Shown here: positions 43,452 to 52,789 of the stretch, piece after piece
How the letters are laid out: each line of letters begins with the position of its first letter
How positions within the stretch are numbered: position 1 is the first letter of the stretch
Origin: Falsiroseomonas sp046052145
GTDB taxonomy: Bacteria; Pseudomonadota; Alphaproteobacteria; Acetobacterales; Acetobacteraceae
Direction of reading: 5' to 3'
NCBI GenBank assembly: GCA_046052145.1
Contig: JBJOMW010000004.1
Span: forward strand, 62,001-126,000
Length of the DNA: 64,000 nt
The notes under the pieces: model-generated
The model's database searches: none
What the model saw: the letters and a program-made list of their open reading frames with translations, nothing else
What the model was told of the DNA's origin: nothing
Program-made: the position numbers and the translations under genes

Positions 43452-45206
43452 CTACCGGCACACGAAGCTGGCCGCATCCTCCGCATTGCCGCCCGGCACA
43501 AAGCGCGCCACCTGCGGATAGGGGCACAGCGGCCGCGTGCGGTTCGGCGCCCAGCCCGCGGGCAGCTCCGTATTGACCGGCCCCGCATTGCCCGGCCCGC
43601 GAACGCTGGCCACGATCCGGTCGGGTGCGATGCCCTCCTCGACCCAGCGCACCAGCGGCGTGATCGCGTCGAACTGGTCCGTGGCGGGCCCGAAGGCGCA
43701 ATGCGCCATCCCCGGCACGGGAAAGACGCGGGCGAACTCGGCCGCCGTGCCGCCCTGCGCGGCATCCAGCGCCCGGAACCATTCGATCGAGGTGTTCACG
43801 GAAAACACCGCATCCGAGACGCCGTGATACACTAACACCCTGCCGCCCCGGTTGCGCAGCTGCGCCATGTCAGCCGGGTTGACCGGGTTCATGAAGCTCA
43901 TCGCCGGCACGGGATAGAGCGGCGTGGTGCTGGAGGCGTAACCGACCAAGGTCTCAAGCGGGGTCATCGTGAACGCCCTGCGGTCGAAGCCCGCCATGCT
44001 CTCCGGCGGCGCCTTGACGATCATGCCGACCGAGAAGGCGCTCCGCGCTTCCGGCAGGGTGAATTCCCACAAGGCCCAGTTCTGCGCGCTCAGCCCGGGG
44101 TCGAAGGGGAAGCGCGAATAGACGCGCCGCCCGTCCGGCAGCACAGGGCCGTTGTAGATCGAGGCGATGACATCCTTCTGCGCCTCGGTCAGGCAGGTGC
44201 CGTCGCGGGCGCCCGTGCAACTGGGCACGTCACGTCGCAGGTCGAAGGCCGCCTGGCAGGCGGCGGTGTCCTGCACCATGCCGTCGGCCACGCCATCCAG
44301 CGCATCGCAGCGGTTCAGAATGGCCCGCCCCACCATCTGGCGCTCGGCCGGGGTGAAGGCGGTGCCGAGATTGGCGGGATCGGTCGCCACCGTCATGTAG
44401 CGCTGCGCACCCCAGAGCTGGGCGATGGACGACAAGGGCAGCGTGAAGGCCGGCGCGCCCGCCAGGATGCCGTCGTACCACTCCGCGTAGCGCGTGGCCG
44501 CGACCAGCGCGTGGCGCCCGCCATTGGAGCAGCCGCCGAAATAGGAGCGATCAGGGCCTTTGCCATAGACGCGGCGGATGATCTCGCGGGCCATCGGCGT
44601 CAGGCTGCCGACGGCCTGGTAGCCGTAATCCAGCCGCGCCTGCGGATCGACGCCGAAATTGGCCTCGCCGCGGTCGCGGTTGCCGGCGTTGGAGCTCAGC
44701 ACCGCAAAGCCCTGGTGCAGGCCGCCGGTGACAGGCCCGCCGCCGAACTGGGCGAAGGCCGGCACCACAACGCCATCCAGACCGCCATTGCCCTGGTGGA
44801 AGAAGCGGCCATTCCACTGCAAGGGCAGGCGCATTTCGAAATCGATGCCATAGGCCCGGCCGTCCACCGCGCTGGTGCGCTCGTCCAGCGTGCCGAGCAC
44901 GCGGCAATGCGCCGCCACCGGCTCCCCGCCGACCTGCCGCCCCTCCACCTGCTGCCCGCCAACCATGACGCCCCCAGCGGGCACGATGCTGGCCGCGGTG
45001 ATGGTGGTGTTGGGGATCCCGGCCAGCGTGGTCAGGAGGCTGGCGCAATCGCCATTGAAGCTGGCCGGCGTCGCCGGGCTGAGTCGCTGTGCCTGGGCGC
45101 CACCAGCAAGGGAGAGGGCCGCAAGGCCAAGCGTGGCCAAGGCGAGGCCGCTTGGGATGCGCCCTGTTCCGCTCCGGCGCACGTGGGTATCCCGCAGGTA
45201 CCGCAT
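43452..45206 (-). CDS. Tannase/feruloyl esterase-family exported hydrolase
   Basis: This 584-residue protein starts with a signal peptide ending GGAQAQ. It has the tannase/feruloyl esterase fold: the catalytic Ser in YFGGCSNGGRHAL and the catalytic His in PGMAHCAFGP. Both are next to a cysteine, as in the family's CS-D-HC arrangement with a disulfide near the active site. A Ca-binding-like segment with paired Cys (NRCDALDGVADGM) is also typical. It would cleave esters of phenolic acids in the periplasm or outside. The ATG at 45206 fits the signal peptide; the longer frame is not supported. Confidence 0.85.
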   Translation of the reverse strand: MRYLRDTHVRRSGTGRIPSGLALATLGLAALSLAGGAQAQRLSPATPASFNGDCASLLTTLAGIPNTTITAASIVPAGGVMVGGQQVEGRQVGGEPVAAHCRVLGTLDERTSAVDGRAYGIDFEMRLPLQWNGRFFHQGNGGLDGVVVPAFAQFGGGPVTGGLHQGFAVLSSNAGNRDRGEANFGVDPQARLDYGYQAVGSLTPMAREIIRRVYGKGPDRSYFGGCSNGGRHALVAATRYAEWYDGILAGAPAFTLPLSSIAQLWGAQRYMTVATDPANLGTAFTPAERQMVGRAILNRCDALDGVADGMVQDTAACQAAFDLRRDVPSCTGARDGTCLTEAQKDVIASIYNGPVLPDGRRVYSRFPFDPGLSAQNWALWEFTLPEARSAFSVGMIVKAPPESMAGFDRRAFTMTPLETLVGYASSTTPLYPVPAMSFMNPVNPADMAQLRNRGGRVLVYHGVSDAVFSVNTSIEWFRALDAAQGGTAAEFARVFPVPGMAHCAFGPATDQFDAITPLVRWVEEGIAPDRIVASVRGPGNAGPVNTELPAGWAPNRTRPLCPYPQVARFVPGGNAEDAASFVCR

Positions 45207-45307
45207 CTCCGTTCCCCCCCCCCGTCTCCGCAAGTTCTGGCCGGTGCGCCGCATGCGGTTGCCGGAACGTTGGAGCAGGCCACCGGACTGTTCAAGCCGC
45301 GACGCAA

Positions 45308-45413
45308 AAGGCGGAGGGAACCCTCGTCCCCTCCGCCTTCGCGTTCGATGCATGGGTTCCAAGGGGCCACTGCCCCTTGGCGGGGTGGGTCCGGGAGGGG
45401 CAGCGCCCCTCCC
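45308..45413. repeat. Three consecutive hairpins downstream of htrA
   Basis: AAGGCGGAGGG/CCCTCCGCCTT (45308-45339), CCAAGGGG/CCCCTTGG (45359-45380) and GGGAGGGG/CCCCTCCC (45393-45413) are each perfect inverted repeats. They fill the gap between the htrA stop and the tannase-family start, both on the minus strand. They likely form a composite terminator or a dispersed repeat element. The tannase promoter must lie below 45308. Confidence 0.6.
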
Positions 45414-45420
45414 GTCCACC

Positions 45421-46992
45421 TCACCCCGGCGCGCCGCGCTGCGGCGCATTCAGCCGCAGCGGCACCCAGCGCTGGCCCTGCGGACCTTCGATCAGCAGCA
45501 GCGCCGTCGCGCGGTTCTGCCGCCGCAAGCGCTCCAGCCGTTCCTGCACCTCCTGCGGGGTGTTCACCCGTTCCTGCTGCACCTCGACGATCACATCGCC
45601 CGGGCGCAGTTCGCGCTCCGCGCCGGGGCCGCCGGGCACCACCTCGGTGATCACCACGCCACGGCTCTCGGGACGCAGGCTGAAACGCTCCCGCACCTCC
45701 GGCGTGATCGGCGCGACGCGCAGGCCAAGCCCCGCCAGTTCCTGCGGCTGCTGCGGCTGCGGGCGCGCCTGCTGCGGGCTCACCGCCGCCTGCTGCTGTT
45801 CGGACGGCAGCTCGGCCACGGTGATGTTCACCGTCTGCTCGCGCCCATCGCGCCAGACCACCACCGGCACCTCGCGCCCGACCTGCGTGTCGGCCACGAT
45901 GCGCGGCAGGTTGCGCATCTCCCGCACCTCCTGGCCGTTGAAGCGCAGGATGACATCGCCGGCGCGGATGCCGCCGGCGGCGGCCGGGCCGCCCTCCTGG
46001 GCGCGGGCCACCAGCGCGCCGCGCGCGCTATTGCCCATGCCGAAGCTCTCAGCCAGCTCGTCCGTCACCTGCTGGATGTTGACGCCGAGCCAGCCGCGCC
46101 GCACCCGCCCGCCATCGCGCAGCTGCGCCACGATGTTCCGCGTCAGGTTGGACGGGATGGAGAAGCCGATGCCGATCGAGCCGCCGGTCGGCGAATAGAT
46201 GGCGGTGTTCACGCCCACCACCTCGCCCGCCAGGTTGAACAGCGGGCCGCCGGAATTGCCGCGGTTGATCGCCGCATCCGTCTGGATGAAATCGTCATAC
46301 AGCCCCTGGCGGATGTCGCGCCCGCGCGCCGAGACGATGCCCGCCGTCACCGAGCCACCCAGGCCGAAGGGATTGCCGATCGCCACCACCCAATCGCCGA
46401 CGGCGGCCGTGTCGCTATCGCCGAAGGGCACGGAGGGCAGCGGCGCGGCGGGCGTCACGCGCAGCACGGCGAGATCCGTGCGCGGATCGGCGCCGAGCAG
46501 TTCCGCGCGGAGCGTCGTGTTGTCCTGCAGCACGACATTGATCTCGTCCGCACCTTCGATGACGTGGTTGTTCGTCACCACGATGCCGGACGGGTCGATG
46601 ATGAAGCCAGAGCCGAGCGACTGCGCGCGCCGCTGCGGCTGCTGCTGCTGGCCCGGGCGGCCGGGCTGGCCGGGCTGCGCACCAGGCGGGCGGTTGCGTT
46701 CGAGGAATTCGCGGAAGAACTCCTCGAAGGGGCTGCCGGGCGGGGCCTGCGGCACTTCGGGCGCGTCGCGCCCGGCCCGGGCCTGGCCGGGGCCGCTCGT
46801 GGTCTGGATGTTGACCACCGCCGGCAGCAGGCGCTGGACCAGCGGCGCGAAGGAGGATGGCGCGCCGGGCGGCGGGATCTGGGGCGCGATCTGCTGCGCC
46901 AGCGCGCCTGGCCCCGGTGCGGGCAAGGCGGTCAGCGGCAGGGCCAGAACGGCCGCAAGGCCGAAGGCGGTGATGGAGCGGGCAAGACGCAC
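45421..46992 (-). CDS. HtrA/DegP-type periplasmic serine protease
   Basis: This 523-residue protease-chaperone has a signal peptide (about residues 1-33). The trypsin-like triad is H143 (VTNNHVI), D173 (RTDLAV) and S247 (GNSGGP). Two PDZ domains follow, about 290-385 and 420-510, separated by a Gln-rich linker. A Pro/Gln-rich insert at about 100-122 is unusual in composition. It degrades or refolds misfolded envelope proteins. The start is a GTG at 46992 with GGGAAGG about 8 bases upstream. It lies downstream of hflK-hflC, a classic quality-control cluster. Confidence 0.92.
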   Translation of the reverse strand: MRLARSITAFGLAAVLALPLTALPAPGPGALAQQIAPQIPPPGAPSSFAPLVQRLLPAVVNIQTTSGPGQARAGRDAPEVPQAPPGSPFEEFFREFLERNRPPGAQPGQPGRPGQQQQPQRRAQSLGSGFIIDPSGIVVTNNHVIEGADEINVVLQDNTTLRAELLGADPRTDLAVLRVTPAAPLPSVPFGDSDTAAVGDWVVAIGNPFGLGGSVTAGIVSARGRDIRQGLYDDFIQTDAAINRGNSGGPLFNLAGEVVGVNTAIYSPTGGSIGIGFSIPSNLTRNIVAQLRDGGRVRRGWLGVNIQQVTDELAESFGMGNSARGALVARAQEGGPAAAGGIRAGDVILRFNGQEVREMRNLPRIVADTQVGREVPVVVWRDGREQTVNITVAELPSEQQQAAVSPQQARPQPQQPQELAGLGLRVAPITPEVRERFSLRPESRGVVITEVVPGGPGAERELRPGDVIVEVQQERVNTPQEVQERLERLRRQNRATALLLIEGPQGQRWVPLRLNAPQRGAPG

Positions 46993-47176
46993 GGGCGGAC
47001 CTTCCCTGGTTTCGATCCTGTGAAGACAAAGCGTAGCGGCCCGCCACGACGGGCGCCACGCGCAGATGTCCCGAAGATTGGCACGCTGCACCGCGGCGGA
47101 AAGGCCGCGCCACGTCACGGCGTGTGACGAATCATTCCGAACGGCAAGCAACTGGCCTTGGCTCGGCTGGCCTTGC

Positions 47177-47368
47177 TCAGAAAGTCAGCAGCCAGGCCAG
47201 GGCGATCCCGATAGCCGCGGCTGCCAGCCCGCCGGCGCGCAGCCGCGCCTCCGGCATGTCAGCCAGCGCCGCGATGGCGCGGCGCATGGCGCCGGGTGCC
47301 AGGGCATAGAGCAGCCCCTCCACGGCCAGCACCACGGCGATGCCGGCCAGCACCTGCCAGAGGCTCAT
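47177..47368 (-). CDS. DUF2065 (YjeT-like) small membrane protein
   Basis: This 63-residue protein has two hydrophobic segments (about residues 4-24 and 44-62) around ALAPGAMRRAIAAL. This is the DUF2065 pattern that usually accompanies hflC. The biochemical role is unknown. It sits 30 bp after hflC and is most likely in the hflK-hflC-htrA transcript. Confidence 0.8.
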   Translation of the reverse strand: MSLWQVLAGIAVVLAVEGLLYALAPGAMRRAIAALADMPEARLRAGGLAAAAIGIALAWLLTF

Positions 47369-47398
47369 CGCCCCAGGGCCTGTGCTGGCCGGCGCCCG

Positions 47399-48295
47399 TC
47401 AGTTCGCCCGGGCGCCACCCGCCGGCGCCGGCATGCTCTCCCGGAAGAAGCGGAAGAACTCGCTGTCGGGCGACAGCAGCAGGCGGGTTTCGCCGCCGCC
47501 CTCGCCGAAGGCTTCGCGATAGGCCTGCATGGTCCGCCAGAACTGGAAGAACTGCGGATCGCGCTGGAAGGCCTCGGCGAAGATGCGGATCGCGTCGTTT
47601 TCGCCCTGGCCGCGCAGGATATCGGACTGCGCCTGGGCCTCGGCGATCAGGACGGTGCGCTCGCGGTCGGCGCGGGCGCGGACCTGGGCGGCCACCTCCG
47701 CACCTTCCGCGCGGGCTTCCCGCGCCACGCGCTCACGCTCGGACTGCATCCGGTTCAGGATGGCCTGCGTGTTCTCGTCCGGCAGATCGGCGCGGCGGAT
47801 GCGCACATCCGTCACCTCGATGCCGAAGCGGCGGGCTTCCTCATTCACCTGGCTCCGGATGGTGCCCATGATGCGCGTGCGGTCGGTGGACAGCACGCTC
47901 AGCAGCGGCTCATTGCCCAGCACGCGGCGCAGAGACGACTGCACGATGGAGTTCAGCCGCGCGCGGATGCCGGCCTCCGTCGCGCCGACGGTCTGGAAGT
48001 AGAGCAGCGGGTCGGTGATGCGGTAGCGCGTGAAGCTGTCCACGATCAGCCGGCGCTGGTCGCCGAGGATGACTTCCTCGCCCGGCGCTTCGAAATCGAG
48101 CAGGCGGCGGTCGAAGGCGATCACCGTCTGGATGAAGGGGATCTTCGCCTGCAGCCCCGGTTCCGTGACCACGCGGATCGGCTGACCGAACTGGGTGATC
48201 AGCACCTGCTGGGTCTGGTGCACGGTGAACAGCGTGGAGGAGGCGACGAGGACGCCGACCGCCGCCACCACGGCAAGAATAAGGGCGCGGTTCAT
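47399..48295 (-). CDS. hflC: Membrane protease modulator HflC
   Basis: This 298-residue SPFH/band-7 protein has one N-terminal membrane segment. A band-7 domain (FTVHQTQQVLITQFGQPIRVV) and a helical region (ANAQARAEGAEVAAQVRARADRER-type, about residues 185-225) follow. With HflK it forms a cage around FtsH in the inner membrane. Its ATG overlaps the hflK stop by 4 bp. Confidence 0.94.
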   Translation of the reverse strand: MNRALILAVVAAVGVLVASSTLFTVHQTQQVLITQFGQPIRVVTEPGLQAKIPFIQTVIAFDRRLLDFEAPGEEVILGDQRRLIVDSFTRYRITDPLLYFQTVGATEAGIRARLNSIVQSSLRRVLGNEPLLSVLSTDRTRIMGTIRSQVNEEARRFGIEVTDVRIRRADLPDENTQAILNRMQSERERVAREARAEGAEVAAQVRARADRERTVLIAEAQAQSDILRGQGENDAIRIFAEAFQRDPQFFQFWRTMQAYREAFGEGGGETRLLLSPDSEFFRFFRESMPAPAGGARAN

Positions 48296-49524
48296 CGCAC
48301 GATCCCCTGGTTCATCTGCGGACGTGCCGGGGGCTGCTGGCCACCCTGGAAGCTCTGCGGCTGGGGCGGCGCCTGGCGCAGCACCTGCGGCGCGGCGGCC
48401 GCGGCGGGTGCGCGCGTGTCACCAAGGTTGAGCAGCGGCACGATGTTCTGCAGCGCGCTGTCCACCACCACCTTCGGGTTGCGGCGGAGGATCTCCTCCA
48501 TGGTCTCGATGTACATCCGCCGCAGCGTCACATCCTGCGCGACCTGATAGGCGCTGAGCACGCTCAGGAAGCGCCCCGCCTCGCCTCGGGCGCGGGCCAC
48601 CTGGCTTTCCCGGAAGCCCTCGGCTTCCTGGACCATGCGCTCCGCCTCACCGCGGGCGCGGGGGATGATGTCGTTGCGGTAGCTCTCGGCCTCGTTGCGG
48701 GCGCGCTCGCGGTCGGCATTGGCGCGCTGCACGTCGCGGAAGGCGTCCACCACCTGGGTCGGCGGGTCCACCTTCTGCAACTGCACCTGCGTGATCTCAA
48801 CGCCCGCGCGGTACTGGTCCATGATGGCCTGGGTGCCGCGGCGGACTTCCTGTTCGATCTGCGCGCGCGCCTCCGTCAGCGCGGGCTGGATCGGCGTCCG
48901 CCCGATCACCTCGCGCATCACGCTCTCGGCCGCGGATTTCACCGTGACCTCGGGGTTGCGCGTGTTGAACAGGAACTCGCCGGCGTCGCGGATGCGCCAG
49001 AACACGGCGAAGTCGATGTCGATGATGTTCTCATCGCCCGTCAGCATCAGCGATTCCTCCAGCACATCGCGGGAGGCGATGGGCCGGATGGAGGGCCCCG
49101 CATCGGCGGCGGCGCGGAAGCCGACATCGACGCGGTTGATGCGCGTCACGCGCGGCGTGGTCACGGTCTCGACAGGCCAGGGGATGTGATAGTTCAGGCC
49201 CGGCGGCGCCGTGCGGTCGAAGGCGCCGAAGCGCATCACCACGCCCTGCTCATCCGGGTTCACACGGTAGAAGCCCGACGCCGCCCACAGCACCACCAGC
49301 ACGCCCGCGACCAGCGCCAGCCCCTTGCCGCCGGAGCCGCGCGGCAGAAACCGCCGCACCGCATCCTGCGCCTGGCGGATCACATCATCGAGGTCGGGTC
49401 CGCCACCAGGGCCGCGGCCGCCGCCGCCGCCACCACCGCCAGAGGGCGGCTGCGGCGAGCCCCAGGGCCCGCCCGGCCGGGGATTGCCCCAGGGGCTCGG
49501 TCCGCCGCTGCTGTTCCACGCCAT
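48292..49524 (-). CDS. hflK: Membrane protease modulator HflK
   Basis: This 410-residue SPFH protein has a disordered Gly/Pro-rich N-terminus (about residues 1-45). One membrane segment follows (LALVAGVLVVLWAASGFY), then the band-7 domain beginning VNPDEQGVVMRFGAF. A long helical region and a Gln/Pro-rich tail complete it. It partners HflC and regulates FtsH. The ATG at 49524 is preceded by CCGAGG 7 bases upstream; the much longer open frame upstream is a shadow of the divergent apbC gene. The 282-bp gap to apbC should contain both promoters. Confidence 0.93.
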   Translation of the reverse strand: MAWNSSGGPSPWGNPRPGGPWGSPQPPSGGGGGGGGRGPGGGPDLDDVIRQAQDAVRRFLPRGSGGKGLALVAGVLVVLWAASGFYRVNPDEQGVVMRFGAFDRTAPPGLNYHIPWPVETVTTPRVTRINRVDVGFRAAADAGPSIRPIASRDVLEESLMLTGDENIIDIDFAVFWRIRDAGEFLFNTRNPEVTVKSAAESVMREVIGRTPIQPALTEARAQIEQEVRRGTQAIMDQYRAGVEITQVQLQKVDPPTQVVDAFRDVQRANADRERARNEAESYRNDIIPRARGEAERMVQEAEGFRESQVARARGEAGRFLSVLSAYQVAQDVTLRRMYIETMEEILRRNPKVVVDSALQNIVPLLNLGDTRAPAAAAAPQVLRQAPPQPQSFQGGQQPPARPQMNQGIVR

Positions 49525-49806
49525 CGAGTTCCTCGGCTCCTTCTTCCCGGCCTTGCCGTGCAGTCCCATGCCGCGCTCGCCACCGCCCTCCCCCGATCTT
49601 CCGCCGGGGGGAGGGGTGCAGCCGTCGCGTCGCCGGTCCATATGGGGTGCGCCGGGCCGGGAGACACCGGCGCGCCGCACCTTGCTGAACCGCGGACCGG
49701 GCCCCAACGGGCCCATGGTTCCGGCGCGGGCGCCAGCGCGCAAGGGGGACCCCTGCGTCCGACACGTCAGCGACGATATCGAACCGTTCGGGGGGTTTTT
49801 CAAGCG

Positions 49807-50928
49807 ATGGGCGAAACGCTGGAGCAGGCGGTCCGGACTGCCTTGCGGGCCGTGCGCGATCCGGTGAGCGGCCGCGACGTCGTCGAGGCCGGCATGGTCG
49901 AGGGCCTGACCGTCAAGGGCGGCATGGTCCAGTTCGCGATCCAGGTCCCCCGCGAACGTGCGCGCGATTCGGAACCGCTCCGCGCCGCCGCGGAGAAGGC
50001 CGCCGCCGCCGTGCCGGGCGTGATGTCGGCGACCGTTGTGCTGACCGCCCATCGCGCCGACGCGCCAGCCAAGCCCGCCGCGCCCGGCGCCCCCCCGGGC
50101 GCGAAAGCCGCGCCTGGCCAGGGCCCGATGCTGCTGCCTGATGTCGGCGCGATCGTCGCGGTGGCCTCCGGCAAGGGCGGCGTCGGCAAATCCACCACCG
50201 CCGTCAACCTCGCCGTCGCGCTCGCCTCCCAAGGGCTGCGCGTTGGGCTGCTCGACGCCGACATCTACGGCCCCTCCCTGCCCCAGATGCTCGGCACCCG
50301 CGAACGCCCGCGCGCCGAAGCCCAGCGCATCATCCCCCTCCAGCGCTGGGGCCTGAAGGCCATGTCCATCGGGTTCCTGGTCGAGGAAGAAACCCCGATG
50401 ATCTGGCGCGGCCCGATGGTGATGGGCGCGCTCGAGCAGCTGATGGGCCAGGTCGAGTGGGGCGCGCTCGACATCATGATCGTGGACATGCCCCCCGGCA
50501 CCGGCGATGCGCAGCTGACCATGAGCCAGCGCGTGCCGCTGGCCGGAGCGGTGATCGTCTCGACGCCCCAGGATGTCGCGCTGATCGATGCGCGGCGCGG
50601 CGTGAAGATGTTCGAGAAGGTGGGCGTGCCCGTGCTCGGCCTGATCGAGAATATGAGCTTCTATTGCTGCCCGAATTGCGGCCACCGCGCCGACATTTTC
50701 GGCCATGGCGGCGCGCAGCGTGAGGCGGCGCGGATCGGCGTGGAATTCCTCGGCGAGCTGCCGCTGAAGATGGCGATTCGCGAGTTGGCCGATGCCGGCA
50801 CCCCGATCGTCGCCGCGAAGCCGGAGACCGAGGAAGCGCAGGCCTATCAGACGATCGCGACGCGGCTGCGCGCCAAGCTCGCCGAGCGCGCCGCCGCGCC
50901 GGCCGGCCCGCGCATCGTGGTGGAATAG
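49807..50928 (+). CDS. apbC: ApbC/Mrp-family Fe-S cluster carrier ATPase
   Basis: This 373-residue P-loop NTPase delivers Fe-S clusters to apoproteins. The N-terminal 75 residues are a MIP18-like domain. A Pro/Ala-rich linker (about 88-110) follows, then the deviant Walker A ASGKGGVGKSTTAVN. DADIYGPSLPQMLG and IVDMPPGTGDAQLT are diagnostic of Mrp. The cluster-binding motif CPNCG is present. The product may mature the class I fumarase encoded nearby, but that is speculative. Confidence 0.94.
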   Translation: MGETLEQAVRTALRAVRDPVSGRDVVEAGMVEGLTVKGGMVQFAIQVPRERARDSEPLRAAAEKAAAAVPGVMSATVVLTAHRADAPAKPAAPGAPPGAKAAPGQGPMLLPDVGAIVAVASGKGGVGKSTTAVNLAVALASQGLRVGLLDADIYGPSLPQMLGTRERPRAEAQRIIPLQRWGLKAMSIGFLVEEETPMIWRGPMVMGALEQLMGQVEWGALDIMIVDMPPGTGDAQLTMSQRVPLAGAVIVSTPQDVALIDARRGVKMFEKVGVPVLGLIENMSFYCCPNCGHRADIFGHGGAQREAARIGVEFLGELPLKMAIRELADAGTPIVAAKPETEEAQAYQTIATRLRAKLAERAAAPAGPRIVVE

Positions 50929-50954
50929 GTCGCCCTGGAATAGGCGGCGCCCGG

Positions 50955-51824
50955 TCAGCCCGGGCGCCGCCAGGCGGGCGGCACGACATGGCCGCGCCGG
51001 ATGGCGATGGACAGCAGGATCAGGCCGGTGGCGGTGCAGAGCAGGAACGCCACCAGCGACGCTTCCAGCCCGAAACTGCCGCCCGTCAGCGCCGCCGGCC
51101 CGTCGATGCTCGCCCGGATCAGCCCCGGCGCGCTGTCGCTGCCCGACACGATGCCGGAGAAGATGCCCGACTGCGTGTAGTTCCACGCGATGTGGAAGCC
51201 GATGCCGAGCCAGAGGCGGCGGGTCACCATATAGGCCGCGGCCAGCAGCAGCCCGGCCTCGATGCTGATGAAGACCGCGCCCATCACCGTGCCCGCCGGG
51301 TTGAGCAAGTGCACGAAGCCGAAGACGAAGGACGACACCACCAGCGCGCCCCAGCTGCCGAAGACCTCCTCCAGGGTGTGGAACAGCACGCCGCGGAACA
51401 GCAGCTCCTCGAAGATGCCGGAGCTCAGCGCCATCGCCACCGCCGGCAGCAGGAAGATCCAGGGGTTCAGCCCCTCGATCCGGTAGATGCCAAGCACCAT
51501 CAGGATGAGCACGCAGCCGGCATAGAGCCCCGCCCCGACCACGAGGCCGAGCCCCAGCTCCCGTCCCATCCCCGGCAGGGACAGCTCCTCCACGCGGCGC
51601 CGTTCGACCAAGCGGCCGAAGCCGACATAGACGGCCACACCGGCCGCCCCCATTCCCGCAACCGCCGCGGCCGCCGCGAGCGGCCTGCCAGCCAGGCTCG
51701 CCATGACGTCGTTGCTCATGACCAGCATGACGAAGACGGCGCCGCCGAGCACGACCAGGCGGATCAGCGCCATCGCCAGCATCCGCAGCCCGAAGGCCGG
51801 CCTGCGATCCGTCATTGCCGCCAT
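50955..51824 (-). CDS. CPBP-family intramembrane metalloprotease
   Basis: This protein of about 289 residues has eight or so membrane segments. It carries the CAAX-protease/bacteriocin-processing (CPBP) motifs: EELLFRG, the FxxxH block FGFVHLLNP, and GIGFHIAWNY. The glutamates and histidines would hold the catalytic metal within the membrane. The substrate is unknown. The start is uncertain: a GTG (51848) and ATGs (51845, 51824, 51815) are in frame, and only 51824 has a purine-rich element (ACGGGGGCC) at a fair distance. Confidence 0.85.
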   Translation of the reverse strand: MAAMTDRRPAFGLRMLAMALIRLVVLGGAVFVMLVMSNDVMASLAGRPLAAAAAVAGMGAAGVAVYVGFGRLVERRRVEELSLPGMGRELGLGLVVGAGLYAGCVLILMVLGIYRIEGLNPWIFLLPAVAMALSSGIFEELLFRGVLFHTLEEVFGSWGALVVSSFVFGFVHLLNPAGTVMGAVFISIEAGLLLAAAYMVTRRLWLGIGFHIAWNYTQSGIFSGIVSGSDSAPGLIRASIDGPAALTGGSFGLEASLVAFLLCTATGLILLSIAIRRGHVVPPAWRRPG

Positions 51825-51904
51825 GTGATCGGCCCCCGTCACCATCACTGGGACGGTAAGCTACGATATCGGAACGACCAAGCCAGATCCTGCCGGCGCG
51901 GGAC

Positions 51905-52789
51905 CTATCCCAGCAGTGCGTCCGTCTCGGCCGCTGCCGGCATCGCGCTGGCCGCGCCGGGCCGCGTCACCGCGATCGCCGCCGCCGCACTCGCCCGCCG
52001 CATCGCCTCGCGCAGCGGCAGCCCGCGGTCGAGCGCGGCGCAGAGGACCCCGCACCAGCAATCGCCCGCGCCGGTCGTGTCCACCGCCGCGGCGGGGAAG
52101 GCCGGCACCGCGACCTCGCCCGAGGCCATGGCGGCAAAGGCGCCGCCCTCGCCTATAGTCACCGCGACATCCACGCCGAGCACACCGCGCAGCGCGCCCG
52201 CCGTCGCGCCGCAGCCCAGCCGCGCGGCGAGCACCGCCGCCTCATGCTCATTCACCACCAGCAGATCGAGCGCCCGCAGCGCCTCCACCGGCAACTCCCC
52301 CGGCGGCGCCAGGTTCAGCACCACCCGCGCCCCGCGCGCCCGGGCGCGATGAATCAGCGCCGCGACCTCCTCGGCCGGCACTTCCATCTGCAGCAGCAGC
52401 GTGGTGGTGGGGGAAAGCACCGCATCCTCCACCTGCGCCGCGCGCGCCGACATGTTGGCCCCGGGTGCGACCGCGATCTGGTTGCGACCTGCCGGATCGA
52501 CGCAGATGGACGCGCAACCCGTAGCCGCAGCCACGACCGCAACTCGGGAAAAATCAACGCCCGCCGCGCGCAGCGCCGCGGTGGCGACATCGGCAAACCC
52601 GTCGCGGCCGACGCAGCCGGCGAAGATCGTCGCCGCGCCATCCTTCGCCGCCGCCACCGCCTGGTTCGCGCCCTTGCCGCCGGGAAAGCTGCGGACGCCC
52701 TCACCCAGCACCGTCACGCCGGGCGCGGGCAGCGCCGGCACCGCGAAGACGAGATCGGCATTGGCCGAGCCGAAGACGACCACTGTCAT
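51905..52789 (-). CDS. rbsK: Ribokinase (PfkB family)
   Basis: This 294-residue sugar kinase has the PfkB signature 1 in RSFPGGKGANQAVAAAKDG and signature 2 in VDTTGAGDCWCGVL, whose Asp is the catalytic base. GSANADLVFAVPALPAPG matches the ribokinase N-terminus. It phosphorylates ribose or another sugar at the 5-hydroxyl. No sugar transporter or rbsD is adjacent. Its start overlaps the HD-protein stop by 4 bp. Confidence 0.85.
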   Translation of the reverse strand: MTVVVFGSANADLVFAVPALPAPGVTVLGEGVRSFPGGKGANQAVAAAKDGAATIFAGCVGRDGFADVATAALRAAGVDFSRVAVVAAATGCASICVDPAGRNQIAVAPGANMSARAAQVEDAVLSPTTTLLLQMEVPAEEVAALIHRARARGARVVLNLAPPGELPVEALRALDLLVVNEHEAAVLAARLGCGATAGALRGVLGVDVAVTIGEGGAFAAMASGEVAVPAFPAAAVDTTGAGDCWCGVLCAALDRGLPLREAMRRASAAAAIAVTRPGAASAMPAAAETDALLG

